Source: Desulfobacteraceae bacterium UBA2174
Lineage (GTDB): Bacteria; Desulfobacterota; Desulfobacteria; Desulfobacterales; UBA2174
Reading direction: 5' to 3'
Assembly (NCBI GenBank): GCA_002327445.1
Contig: DCWA01000025.1
Coordinates: 1-29,425 of the forward strand
DNA: 29,425 nucleotides
Shown here: in pieces, positions 14,841 through 22,239 of the stretch
How the letters are laid out: each line of letters starts with the position of its first letter
Position numbering within the stretch: the stretch's first letter is position 1
Program-made: the position numbers and the translations under genes
Notes under the pieces: generated by a model
The model's input: the letters and a program-made list of their open reading frames with translations, nothing else
Database searches by the model: none
Told to the model about the DNA's origin: nothing

Positions 14841-14928
14841 AACCCCCGGCCACCCCGGTTGGTTGCAAATGGCTGAAAGAAAATCAGAAGCCTTTCGGAA
14901 GCCATAGCGTCGGCGTCCGCAAAGCGCC

Positions 14929-15103
14929 CTGGATCCGGCGCCCCGGAAAACTCGGCGCCAACCGTCCGTAAGCCCGGGCAGCGCCGCAACTTTGGCGATG
15001 CGGCCCTGCAATACTGAGAGAAAACGTACCTTTGGCGCAGATCCGCGACTGTCCGGGCCAACGGACGCTATGCGCCTCAAACAGTTCCGGGGCGGCGGTC
15101 CAG
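14929..15103 (-). repeat. Stem-loop module A2
   Basis: Outer arms are at 14929-14948 and 15085-15103; inner arms at 14963-14977 and 15053-15067; the local hairpin is at 14978-15009 (GCAG-cg-CCGCA ... TGCGG-cc-CTGC). The inner stem has 13 Watson-Crick pairs, one G-T pair and one T-T mismatch. Confidence 0.75.
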
Positions 15104-15209
15104 TTCGGCTTGCTCCCGCCGGGAGGCGAGTAAGTGAGACGCAACGGGCAAAAAATCGTCGCATCGATTCTTCAGCATTTTGAAATTATGCAAGGGCGGC
15201 CAGGGGGTT

Positions 15210-15383
15210 GACTTGGCGACCGTCCGGGAAGCTGTCTGAGGCGCATAGAGCGCGTTGGCCGCAACCGAATCGGCCTTGTGCAAACGCCTCTGCATTTCGA
15301 TGATGCACTGACAGATCGCCAACATCTGGCGCGGCTGCGGGCTACGCGCTCTTGGCGCCGAGTTCTTGCCGGCGGCGCAAGTC
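15210..15383 (+). repeat. Stem-loop module B2
   Basis: Same structure as B1. Inner arms at about 15248-15262 and 15336-15350 form 13 Watson-Crick pairs. Compared with the A modules, six paired positions of the inner stem differ on both sides and keep pairing. Confidence 0.72.
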
Positions 15384-15397
15384 AGCCCCCGGCCGCC

Positions 15398-15563
15398 CCA
15401 GGTATTTTCAAGTGACTGAAAATGGCAGAACAATCGGCGAGAAACATGCCGCAGGCGTCCCGGAGGTGCGCCCCTAAAAGGCGTCAGGTAAAAGACATCG
15501 CTTGGATTTTTCAGATTTCGAAATTTTTGCCGGGGTAGTCAGATGGCCGCCAGGTATTTTCAA
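15398..15563. repeat. 14-bp direct repeat flanking the repeat/ruvB junction
   Basis: CCAGGTATTTTCAA occurs at 15398-15411, where the repeat array ends, and again at 15550-15563 across the ruvB stop codon. GGCCGCC precedes both. It could be a footprint of a past duplication, insertion or deletion. Confidence 0.6.
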
Positions 15564-16603
15564 AACAATTTGACCTGGACCTTGAATCCGAGATGCCGAA
15601 AGGCGTCCGCACCGGCGCGGCGGCCCGCCGAGGTGCGGGTCACCATCCCGATGGCCAGGAGGTAGGGCTCCACCACGTCCACCAGGGTATCGACATCCTC
15701 CTGCAAGGTGGCGGCGATGGCCTCGATCCCCACCGGCCCGCCCTCATAGTACTCGATGATGGTTTTCAGGTAGCGCCGATCCAGGCGTGTCAGGCCCAGA
15801 GGATCGACCCCTTCGAGGGCCAGGGCCGCCTCCACCACCGAAGCGTCCACCCGGCCGTCGCCGCGTACCTGGGCGTAGTCGCGCACCCGCTTGAGCAGCC
15901 GGTTGACGATCCGCGGCGTGCCCCGACTGCGCTCGGCCAGGCACCGGGCTCCCTCGGCATCGATGGGCACTTCCAGCAGCGCCGCGGAGCGCCGCGTGAT
16001 GCGCACCAGGTCGTCGATGACGTAAAAATCGAGGTTGCGCATCATCCCGAAACGGTCGCGCAAGGGAGCCGAGAGCATCCCGACCCGGGTGGTGGCCCCC
16101 ACGAGGCAAAAGCGCTTGAGACGGAAACGATGGCTGCGGGCGTGAATCCCCTTGTCGAAGACGAAATCGACGGCGAAATCCTCCATCGCCGGATAGAGAA
16201 ACTCCTCCACCGCTTTGGGGGTGCGGTGGATCTCGTCGACGAACAGGACATCGCCTTCCTCCAGATGGGTGAGCAGCCCCAGCAGGTCCCCCCCCTTTTC
16301 CAGCGCCGGGCCCGAAGTGACGGTCAACTGGTTGCCCATTTCGTTGGCGATGATGTGGGCCAGGGTGGTCTTGCCCAGGCCCGGTGGCCCATGGAAGAGC
16401 AGATGCTCCAGAGGCTCGCCGCGCCCCTTGGCCGCCTCGATGGCAATGCTGAGGCTTTCCACCAGTTCCCGCTGGCCAATATACTCGGAAAGCCGTGACG
16501 GCCGCAGGCTGAGCAGCTCCGGTGCCTCGTCGCCAGGCATGAGGCGGCCTGAGACGATGCCTTCGCGGCCAACGCTGCAGCGGGTGAGCATCTCGTCGGT
16601 CAT
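15560..16603 (-). CDS. ruvB: Holliday junction branch migration helicase RuvB
   Basis: A 347-residue AAA+ ATPase that forms the hexameric motor driving branch migration with RuvA. Walker A is GPPGLGKTT (residues 72-80), Walker B VLFVDEIHR, the sensor and arginine-finger region GATTRVGMLSAPLRDRFGMM, and the C-terminal winged helix covers about residues 265-340 (PLGLTRLDRRYL, GGPVGIEAIA). Some usually strict positions differ slightly (for example MMRNLDFY after RDRFG). The start at 16603 overlaps the ruvA stop in an ATGA. It is the last gene of the tol-pal-ruv run and converges on the repeat array. Confidence 0.96.
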   Translation of the reverse strand: MTDEMLTRCSVGREGIVSGRLMPGDEAPELLSLRPSRLSEYIGQRELVESLSIAIEAAKGRGEPLEHLLFHGPPGLGKTTLAHIIANEMGNQLTVTSGPALEKGGDLLGLLTHLEEGDVLFVDEIHRTPKAVEEFLYPAMEDFAVDFVFDKGIHARSHRFRLKRFCLVGATTRVGMLSAPLRDRFGMMRNLDFYVIDDLVRITRRSAALLEVPIDAEGARCLAERSRGTPRIVNRLLKRVRDYAQVRGDGRVDASVVEAALALEGVDPLGLTRLDRRYLKTIIEYYEGGPVGIEAIAATLQEDVDTLVDVVEPYLLAIGMVTRTSAGRRAGADAFRHLGFKVQVKLF

Positions 16604-17217
16604 CGGCTGGCCTCACCGCGGTAGACTTCTTCGAAAAGCGCTTCGGGGGTGTCGATGGCAGCGTTGCGCTGGATGGCCTCGTCGATCATGCGCCGGGCCT
16701 CTGCGGGCTTGTAGCCAAGTTGGGACACCAACACTTCGAGAACCGGTTGCGCCATGTCCTCGGCCGCGAGTGGCGCGGAACTCTCCCGGGGGCGGATCAG
16801 GGCGAATTTGCCCATCTTGCCCTCCAGGCTGGCGATAATCTTTTGAGCGGTGCGCGTGCCGATCCCCGGCAGCCGCTGCAAGGTGCTCACGTCCCGGCCC
16901 TCGATGGCCCGGGCGATGTCTCGCACCGGCAGGGTCATGGCCCGCAAGGCTTTCATCGGCCCCACGTCGGCTACTGAAATCAATAACTGGAAGAATTCCT
17001 TCTCCGCCTCCACCGGGAACCCGATGAGCAGGGGCTTGGGCTGACGTTCGGTCTGCTGGTGGTAGATGTAGAGCGCCAGCGGATCGCCCAGGGCCTTGCC
17101 TGCCAGGTTGGCGATGACGCCGGCCGGCAACAGCACCTCGTAGCCCACCGCTCCCACCAACAGAAGAATCCGGTCCGTGTAGCGCTGGAGCAGCGTTCCA
17201 TCCAGATATCCGATCAT
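16600..17217 (-). CDS. ruvA: Holliday junction DNA-binding protein RuvA
   Basis: A 205-residue RuvA, the tetrameric junction-binding platform that loads RuvB. The N-terminal OB-fold begins MIGYLDGTLLQRY; the two helix-hairpin-helix motifs include ADVGPMKALRAM and LQRLPGIGTRTAQKII; the C-terminal RuvB-contacting domain covers LEVLVSQLGYKPAEARRMI to the end. I use the ATG at 17217, which has GGGGA upstream and overlaps the ruvC stop as ATGA; an upstream extension is in frame but not family-like. Confidence 0.96.
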   Translation of the reverse strand: MIGYLDGTLLQRYTDRILLLVGAVGYEVLLPAGVIANLAGKALGDPLALYIYHQQTERQPKPLLIGFPVEAEKEFFQLLISVADVGPMKALRAMTLPVRDIARAIEGRDVSTLQRLPGIGTRTAQKIIASLEGKMGKFALIRPRESSAPLAAEDMAQPVLEVLVSQLGYKPAEARRMIDEAIQRNAAIDTPEALFEEVYRGEASR

Positions 17218-17732
17218 TCGGGTCCCCTTCCCCTGCCTGCCCCAGAGGTTGAACACCATTGCCCGTAACGGTAAAGCCCCACCAGCGCCATGCCGAGGGC
17301 GTCGGCGGCGTGATCGGGACGGATGGGGGCGCTCTGGTGGAGTGCTTGCCGCACGGCCCCTTCCATCTGGACCTTGGCGGCGTTGCCGTTACCGGTGAGC
17401 ACGGCCTTGGCCTCGCGTACGGCCACCTGGACGACCTGAAGGCCGTGGATCTGACCGGCGAGCAGAATCACCCCCGTCACCTTGCCCAGCGTCAAGCCGG
17501 ACTTGGGATACCGTTCCAGGGAGAAGGCGTCTTCAACGACCATTAAATGCGGCGCCTCCTCGGCGAGCAGGTCGCAGAGGCAGCGGTAGATACGGGCCAG
17601 ACGGTCCGGCTGGGGCTGATGGGCAGGAGTGCGAATGGTGCCGTAGGCGAAGTGGTGAACCTGCATCCCACGACCGTGGATAATGCCAACGCCGGTGGCC
17701 GCCAGCCCGGGATCGATACCGATGATCTTCAC
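17214..17732 (-). CDS. ruvC: Crossover junction endodeoxyribonuclease RuvC
   Basis: A 172-residue Holliday junction resolvase of the RNase H fold. Catalytic residues visible are Asp7 in IIGIDPGLAATGVG, Glu67 in MVVEDAF, and the C-terminal PDHAADALGMA, where a His-Ala-Ala-Asp arrangement (His141, Asp144) replaces the Asp-Ala-Ala-Asp of E. coli, as in Thermus RuvC. The true start is the GTG at 17732: the frame is open far upstream but that part overlaps cpoB in another frame. It begins 20 nt after the cpoB stop and ends in an ATGA overlap with ruvA. Confidence 0.94.
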   Translation of the reverse strand: MKIIGIDPGLAATGVGIIHGRGMQVHHFAYGTIRTPAHQPQPDRLARIYRCLCDLLAEEAPHLMVVEDAFSLERYPKSGLTLGKVTGVILLAGQIHGLQVVQVAVREAKAVLTGNGNAAKVQMEGAVRQALHQSAPIRPDHAADALGMALVGLYRYGQWCSTSGAGRGRGPE

Positions 17733-17752
17733 CAGGCCTTCGGCCGGCACGA

Positions 17753-18592
17753 TCAGTTCATCCCCTCGATCTTCTGCCGGGCGATCTTGGCCTCGTTTGA
17801 ATTCGGATACTTGCGGATCAGCTCTTTGAGAATCAGACGGGCATTGCCCTTGTCCCCCAGGTTGGCGAAAGCCAACCCCTGCTTGAGGAGGCTGGCCGCG
17901 ACCTTGTTGCCGTTGGGGTATTTCTCGATGACTTCCTGGTATTCGAGGATCGCCTTTTCGTACCACTGTTCCCGGTAGTAGGTCTCCCCGAGCCAGAAGC
18001 GAGCGTTATCCGCGTTGGCAGCCTTGGGATGGCGCTCCAGAAACAACTGGAAACCGGCCCTGGCGGTCTCGTTGTCGCCCCGATCAAAATCGCGCTTGGC
18101 GGCCTGGTAAAGCTCTTCGGGGGTTTGTGCCGGGGGGCTCGAAGGAGCCGCCCCGCCAGCAGTCGCCCCTCCGACGACGGGGCCGCCAGTCGGCGATGGG
18201 GGCGGCGCAGCGTCATCCGCCTGAAGATCCAGATACGTTTCGATGCGCCGCACCCGGGCTTCGAGACGCCTGAGATCTTCGCCGGCATCCGCCTTGCGGG
18301 CCTTTTCCCCCAGAAGGTGCTGGGTCTCCTCGACGCCTCCCCGCAGCCGGCTGATTTCGGATTTCAAGCCGTCAATCTCGGCCTGGGTTTCCGCAAACCG
18401 CGTCCGCAACTGGCTGTCGTCCGTCTCGCTCCGGGACGCTGCCGTCCTCAGGTCCGCCTGGGTCCGCTCCAGTGTTGCCAGGCGCATATCGAGCCGTACG
18501 ATGTCCTCTTGCACCGAACAGCCTCCCAGCGCCAAGAGCAACAACACCACTGCCGACAAAAAGATCCAAATAGACTTATATGAAGTTTTCAT
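17753..18592 (-). CDS. cpoB: Tol-Pal system protein CpoB (YbgF), lipoprotein form
   Basis: A 279-residue periplasmic partner of TolA that coordinates outer-membrane constriction with peptidoglycan synthesis in E. coli. The N-terminus has a hydrophobic leader and a lipobox ALGGC (Cys25), so the protein is probably lipid-anchored, unlike the soluble E. coli form. A coiled coil covers about residues 30-115, then a Pro/Gly/Ala linker, then TPR repeats from about 155 (EELYQAAKRDFDRGDNETARAGF, ARFWLGETYYREQWYEKAILEYQEVI, KYPNSNEAKIARQKI). The ATG at 18592 follows the T-run of an intrinsic terminator by a few bases with no recognisable Shine-Dalgarno. No better in-frame start is seen. Confidence 0.9.
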   Translation of the reverse strand: MKTSYKSIWIFLSAVVLLLLALGGCSVQEDIVRLDMRLATLERTQADLRTAASRSETDDSQLRTRFAETQAEIDGLKSEISRLRGGVEETQHLLGEKARKADAGEDLRRLEARVRRIETYLDLQADDAAPPPSPTGGPVVGGATAGGAAPSSPPAQTPEELYQAAKRDFDRGDNETARAGFQLFLERHPKAANADNARFWLGETYYREQWYEKAILEYQEVIEKYPNGNKVAASLLKQGLAFANLGDKGNARLILKELIRKYPNSNEAKIARQKIEGMN

Positions 18593-18597
18593 GGCGA

Positions 18598-18625
18598 TAA
18601 AAAAAGCCCGCCGGAAGGGGCGGGC
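18598..18625 (-). terminator. Intrinsic terminator between pal and cpoB
   Basis: On the minus strand GCCCGCC (18619-18625), a 6-nt loop, and GGCGGGC (18606-18612) are followed by seven T (18599-18605). The cpoB ATG begins six bases beyond the T-run. Confidence 0.88.
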
Positions 18626-18683
18626 AGAAAGGGGCGGCGGCCGCCTTCCTGCCTTCGGCCGCCGCACGGAACAAAAGCATTTT

Positions 18684-18717
18684 CCGGCGCACCGGAGGCG
18701 TACCACCGGAGCGCCGG
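18684..18717 (-). other. GC-rich hairpin after pal
   Basis: CCGGCGC-a-CCGG and CCGG-a-GCGCCGG form an 11-bp stem with one A-A mismatch and a 10-nt loop, 13 bases past the pal stop. Together with a GCGGCGGCC/GGCCGCCGC pair near 18630-18665 and the terminator, it makes the 138-nt pal-cpoB spacer almost continuously structured. Confidence 0.6.
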
Positions 18718-18730
18718 ATTCTCTTGGCGT

Positions 18731-19300
18731 CTACTCGACGACAAACTGTGCCCGCCGGTTTTTCGCCCAGGCCGCTTCGTTCTGGCCCGGATCCAGGGGA
18801 CGCTCTTCACCGTAGCTCACCGTAGAAAGCCGCGAGGGAGAAATTCCCATGTCAACCAGGAACGCCTTGGCGCTCTGTGCACGGCGTTCGCCCAGCGCAA
18901 GGTTGTACTCGTTGGTGCCGCGTTCGTCGCAATGCCCCTCGATGAGCACATTGACCGCCCGCTCCTTGTCCAACCAGGCGCCCTTTTCCTTCAGCACGCT
19001 CACCGCCGTCGGCGTCAAGGCGGCGCTGTCGAACTCGAAGTAGATGTGCTCATTCATGAACTGGTTGCGCGCCTCGCGCAGCCGGGCCTCTTCCGCCAAC
19101 CGCTTGGCATCGCGCTCCGCGGCAAGACGGGCGGCCTCGATCTCCGCGGCCCGACGGGCCTTTTCCGCTTCCAGGGCTGCGGCGTCCTGACCGGCCTGGC
19201 TGACATCGCCATCGGTCCTGACGGCCTTCTTGGCGCATCCGGAAATCATCAACAACGCCACCATCAGCAACACCATCCCAACCCATACCTTGCTTCGCAT
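18731..19300 (-). CDS. pal: Peptidoglycan-associated lipoprotein Pal
   Basis: A 189-residue outer-membrane lipoprotein. The lipobox is MISGC (Cys22). A charged Ala/Glu/Arg-rich helix covers about residues 40-78, and the OmpA-like peptidoglycan-binding domain covers 82-189, with IYFEFDSAAL, VLIEGHCDERGTNEYNLALGERRA and a C-terminal NRRAQFVV. It binds TolB and the peptidoglycan. The helical linker between the lipid anchor and the OmpA domain is longer than in E. coli Pal. A GGAGG precedes the ATG. It ends with strong hairpins before cpoB. Confidence 0.95.
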   Translation of the reverse strand: MRSKVWVGMVLLMVALLMISGCAKKAVRTDGDVSQAGQDAAALEAEKARRAAEIEAARLAAERDAKRLAEEARLREARNQFMNEHIYFEFDSAALTPTAVSVLKEKGAWLDKERAVNVLIEGHCDERGTNEYNLALGERRAQSAKAFLVDMGISPSRLSTVSYGEERPLDPGQNEAAWAKNRRAQFVVE

Positions 19301-19341
19301 GAATCCTCCTTTTTACCCTTTTTTATTGTGTGATATTTGGT

Positions 19342-20703
19342 TTATTGAATGCCGTTGGGGGACCAGTCCGGCTGACTTTGTGCTCCGGGCAAACTCAGCA
19401 GCCTTCTCTGATCCGTCCCGAACGATGTCATGACGTAAATCCTGGATGGGCCTTCCCGCGTGGAGCTGAAGGCGATCAACGAACCGTCCGGGGACCAGGA
19501 AGGAGACTCGTTGTCTCCACTGCCTTGGGTGAGCTGGACGATTCTTCGTGTTTCTATCTCTATCATTCGGATGTCGATCCGGTTTTTTTCCATGGCGGTA
19601 TAAGCAATACGGCCGCCCTTGGGCGACCAGCTCGGTTGTGTATTATAAGGGCCTTCGAAAGTCAAGCGCTCAGTGTGGCCCGACCCCATGTCCATCACAT
19701 AGATCTGCGGACTGCCGGAACGCTTGGAGACGAATGCCATCCGCCCGCCATCCGGGGAAAAAGTGGGAGACACATCGATGTCCGGCTGCTGAGTCAATCT
19801 TTTGATGATCTTCCCTCCCCCGCTCAGCAGGTAGATTTCCTCGTCACCGCTGAAGGACAAGGTGGCGGCCAGCTCGAACCGCCCCGGGACCCACTGGCCA
19901 TTGAGATTGATCCCTTTCTCGGCCACCACGGCGCCGCGATTCTCCAGCCGATGGCGGATATAGAGGTCCGGCCGCCCCCGCTGGTAGGACGTGTAGGAAA
20001 TCCATAGGCCATCCGTGGACCAGGACGGCGCCAGGCTGATGTTCCCGTGCCGGGTGAAGGCTTGGGGATTGCCGCCGTCGAAATCGCAGGTATAGATCTC
20101 CTTTTGACCATTTCCACCGGAAACGAAGACGATCTGGCTTTCAAAAGGCCCGGGATTGCCGGTGAGCAGCATGAGCACTTCGCTGCAAAAGCGCCGGATC
20201 AACCGCGGCAGGTCGGCTTGCCGTGCCGTGTAGCGTTTACCGAGGAGCCGCTCCTGTTTGACGGTGTCGAAGAGACGCAGCTCCAGATCCACCACCCCAC
20301 CGGAGAGACTCGCCAGCCCGGTGATGAGCAGTTCGCTGCCGATCCCGGTCCAGGCCTTGAAATCGACGTCGGTTTCCGTAACGCCCATCGTCTTGGGATC
20401 CACCAGGAAGGCGCCCGGGTTGATAATCGAAAAATATCCTGTAAAATCTAATGTTTGAGACGCAAGCCGAGCCCCTTCGCGCGCCAGCTCGACCGTTGCC
20501 GGATCACCGGAAACGGACTTGAAATCCGGAATGGCGAGGGGGATTTTGCGCAAGTACGGATTGGTCAGATCGATATAGCCGTAGTCGGCAGCCGACGCAG
20601 ACGGGCAGACGGCCACCGCCAGCGCCAGCAAAGATCCCAGCACCAGAAACCCACGCCGCCATCGCCGAACCCTGCCGCCAAGAAAATTGTCCGAAAAATT
20701 CAT
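19342..20703 (-). CDS. tolB: Tol-Pal periplasmic beta-propeller protein TolB
   Basis: A 453-residue protein with an N-terminal signal sequence likely cleaved after PSASA. The N-terminal D1 domain is followed by a six-bladed beta-propeller seen as repeated blocks: IVFVSGGNGQKEIYTCDFDGGN, LAPSWSTDGLWISYTS, DVSPTFSPDGGRMAFVSKRSG, TQPSWSPKGGRIAYTA and ESPSWSPDGSLIAFSSTREG. TolB links Pal to the inner-membrane TolQRA complex. The start has AGGTG upstream. It is 41 nt from pal and 50 nt from tolA. Confidence 0.96.
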   Translation of the reverse strand: MNFSDNFLGGRVRRWRRGFLVLGSLLALAVAVCPSASAADYGYIDLTNPYLRKIPLAIPDFKSVSGDPATVELAREGARLASQTLDFTGYFSIINPGAFLVDPKTMGVTETDVDFKAWTGIGSELLITGLASLSGGVVDLELRLFDTVKQERLLGKRYTARQADLPRLIRRFCSEVLMLLTGNPGPFESQIVFVSGGNGQKEIYTCDFDGGNPQAFTRHGNISLAPSWSTDGLWISYTSYQRGRPDLYIRHRLENRGAVVAEKGINLNGQWVPGRFELAATLSFSGDEEIYLLSGGGKIIKRLTQQPDIDVSPTFSPDGGRMAFVSKRSGSPQIYVMDMGSGHTERLTFEGPYNTQPSWSPKGGRIAYTAMEKNRIDIRMIEIETRRIVQLTQGSGDNESPSWSPDGSLIAFSSTREGPSRIYVMTSFGTDQRRLLSLPGAQSQPDWSPNGIQ

Positions 20704-20753
20704 GTCTGTTTCACCTGCGTCAAGAACGGACTCCCGATCCGGTGCCCGTTGGT

Positions 20754-21797
20754 TTACTGGACGACTCCCCGAGGCGAAAAACGAAGCCCCACGATAATAT
20801 CAGGCCGACGAACCCCCCTGGGATGGGGCGGCAGGGGTTCGGATTTCAGGATGGCGCGCCGGACGGATTCGTCAAGGTAGCTGTTGCCCGACTTCCTGTC
20901 GAACCAAAGGTCCTTGATCCGGCCGTCCGGCAGGACGCTGAAGGCCACCTCGGCGACCAGATCGGACCGGCCGCCACCCAGCGACTCGGAAAACGCCCAG
21001 TTCTTGTTCACCGCGTAGGCCACCTCCAAGCGATACATATCCTCGATGCTCAGGGGCCCCCCGCCACCTCCGCCCCCTCCACCGGCGCCGGTCCCAGTGC
21101 CGGTCCCAGTGCCGGCCCCCGCACCGCTTCCCGTTCCCGCCTTGGCTCTGAGCCGCTCGATGGCTGCCGGTGGACCGGCGGCAGTTTTGAGCTTATCGAT
21201 GGCCGCGTTCACGGCGGCGGGCCTGCCGCTATCGACCTTTTTCTCCAATTCGGCAATGGCCCGGGCCACGGCCGGAGAGGGGCGGTAGGTTTCTTTCTTG
21301 AGGCTTTTCTTGACTTCCGGCGGGCCCTTCGGTACGGGCGTCACCTTTTCCGGCTTGGGTTCGACCGGTTTGGCCTTGGGTTTGGGCGGCGCAATGGACA
21401 CCTCGGCTTCGGGAACCGGGGCCGGTTTGGGCGGCGTCACGGCAACCTCAGCTTCAGGCGGCGCCTTCTCGGGAGGCGGCGGGGCCGCCGCGGGGGCCGG
21501 CTCGGGAGCGGCGGGAGGTGCAGGAGGGGCTGGTGGTTCCGGTTTCGCTTCAGGCGCCGGCTGGGCCGCCGGACCCGGCCCGGGGGTGCCGGGCGGGGCA
21601 TCCTTCAATGACACCATGGTGACATCGATGGCCGGAATCATGCGGCTGCGGTCGGGGGTCCAGTTCGGCATCCAGATCACCGCCGCCAGCACGAGCAGGT
21701 GCAGCACGGCCGACAGCGCCACCGGCAGCGCCGTGACACGGTCCTCCGGCGGGTGACCGCCCGTTCTGGAAATATGCAATGGATGCCGCGGGTTCAT
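20754..21797 (-). CDS. tolA: TolA/TonB-type envelope energy transducer
   Basis: A 347-residue protein with one N-terminal membrane anchor (about residues 22-43, ALPVALSAVLHLLVLAAVIW), a long Pro/Ala/Lys/Glu-rich periplasmic linker, a short helical part with repeated EKKVD and IDKLKT-like helices, a glycine/threonine run ending in nine Gly (about 230-251), and a C-terminal TonB/TolA fold (YRLEVAYAVNKNWAFSE, VAEVAFSVLPDGRIKDLWFDRKSGNSYLDESVRRAI). It is called TolA from its place between tolR and tolB. The linker is proline-rich as in TonB, not the long helix of E. coli TolA. Confidence 0.86.
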   Translation of the reverse strand: MNPRHPLHISRTGGHPPEDRVTALPVALSAVLHLLVLAAVIWMPNWTPDRSRMIPAIDVTMVSLKDAPPGTPGPGPAAQPAPEAKPEPPAPPAPPAAPEPAPAAAPPPPEKAPPEAEVAVTPPKPAPVPEAEVSIAPPKPKAKPVEPKPEKVTPVPKGPPEVKKSLKKETYRPSPAVARAIAELEKKVDSGRPAAVNAAIDKLKTAAGPPAAIERLRAKAGTGSGAGAGTGTGTGTGAGGGGGGGGGPLSIEDMYRLEVAYAVNKNWAFSESLGGGRSDLVAEVAFSVLPDGRIKDLWFDRKSGNSYLDESVRRAILKSEPLPPHPRGVRRPDIIVGLRFSPRGVVQ

Positions 21798-21807
21798 TTC
21801 GTCACCG

Positions 21808-22239
21808 TCATCGCACCTTTGGCTTGTCTTTCTCTTCGTCGGGGGGAAGCGTCACCATGCCGAGCCGATCCACCCCGGCGGCCTTGATTCCGGCCATCAC
21901 CGTAACAACGGCCCCGTATGGAACGTCCTTGTCGGCGCGGAGATACACTTCGCGATCGGTGCGCGTCTCGAGAATTTTGCTCAGCTTGTCGCTGAAGAAG
22001 TCCAAGGTCACCTTGTAGTCGTTGATAAAAACCTCCTGCCGGGCGTTGACCGTCACCAGCAAGGGCTCCTTTTGCGACTCGATCGGCTCGGCGGAGACCT
22101 CCGGCAGCGCCACATCCACGCCTTGCACCATCATGGGCGCGGTGACCATGAATATGATCAACAGCACGAGCATCACATCCACGAAGGGCGTCACGTTGAT
22201 TTCCGCCATCAGGCTGTCACGGTCCCGGCCGGTGTTCAT
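21808..22239 (-). CDS. tolR: TolR (ExbD/TolR family) channel subunit
   Basis: A 143-residue inner-membrane protein with one transmembrane helix (about residues 17-37), containing the key aspartate in NVTPFVDVMLVLLIIFMV, followed by a periplasmic domain. With TolQ it forms the proton channel that energises TolA. Its ATG at 22239 overlaps the tolQ stop as ATGA, and tolA starts 10 bases after its stop. Confidence 0.95.
   Translation of the reverse strand: MNTGRDRDSLMAEINVTPFVDVMLVLLIIFMVTAPMMVQGVDVALPEVSAEPIESQKEPLLVTVNARQEVFINDYKVTLDFFSDKLSKILETRTDREVYLRADKDVPYGAVVTVMAGIKAAGVDRLGMVTLPPDEEKDKPKVR

Larger units (their letters stand above)
14311..14860. repeat. 550-bp tandem repeat, unit 1
   Basis: The unit begins GGTTGCAAATGGCTGAAAG and is followed directly by a second copy at 14861 with only scattered substitutions and a 7-bp length difference. 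It contains two stem-loop modules in opposite orientation (14379-14553 on minus, 14667-14840 on plus). It fills the space between the convergent CYTH and ruvB genes. Frames that remain open through it are short, occur on both strands and change between copies. Confidence 0.93.
14861..15400. repeat. 550-bp tandem repeat, unit 2
   Basis: Second copy of the unit, 540 bases long because of small deletions. It holds modules A2 (14929-15103, minus) and B2 (15210-15383, plus). The sequence beyond 15400 keeps short stretches reminiscent of the unit (a TTTTCA..CTGAAAATGG start and a CATCG..TTCGAAATT..GGCCGCC end), so a third, heavily decayed copy may lead up to the ruvB stop. Confidence 0.93.

Noticed and set aside
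14018..15061. 347-codon minus-strand frame and several 60-150-codon frames through the tandem repeats
   Set aside because: They follow the repeat sequence, occur in several phases and on both strands, and are not kept between units; the substitution pattern follows base pairing, not codons.
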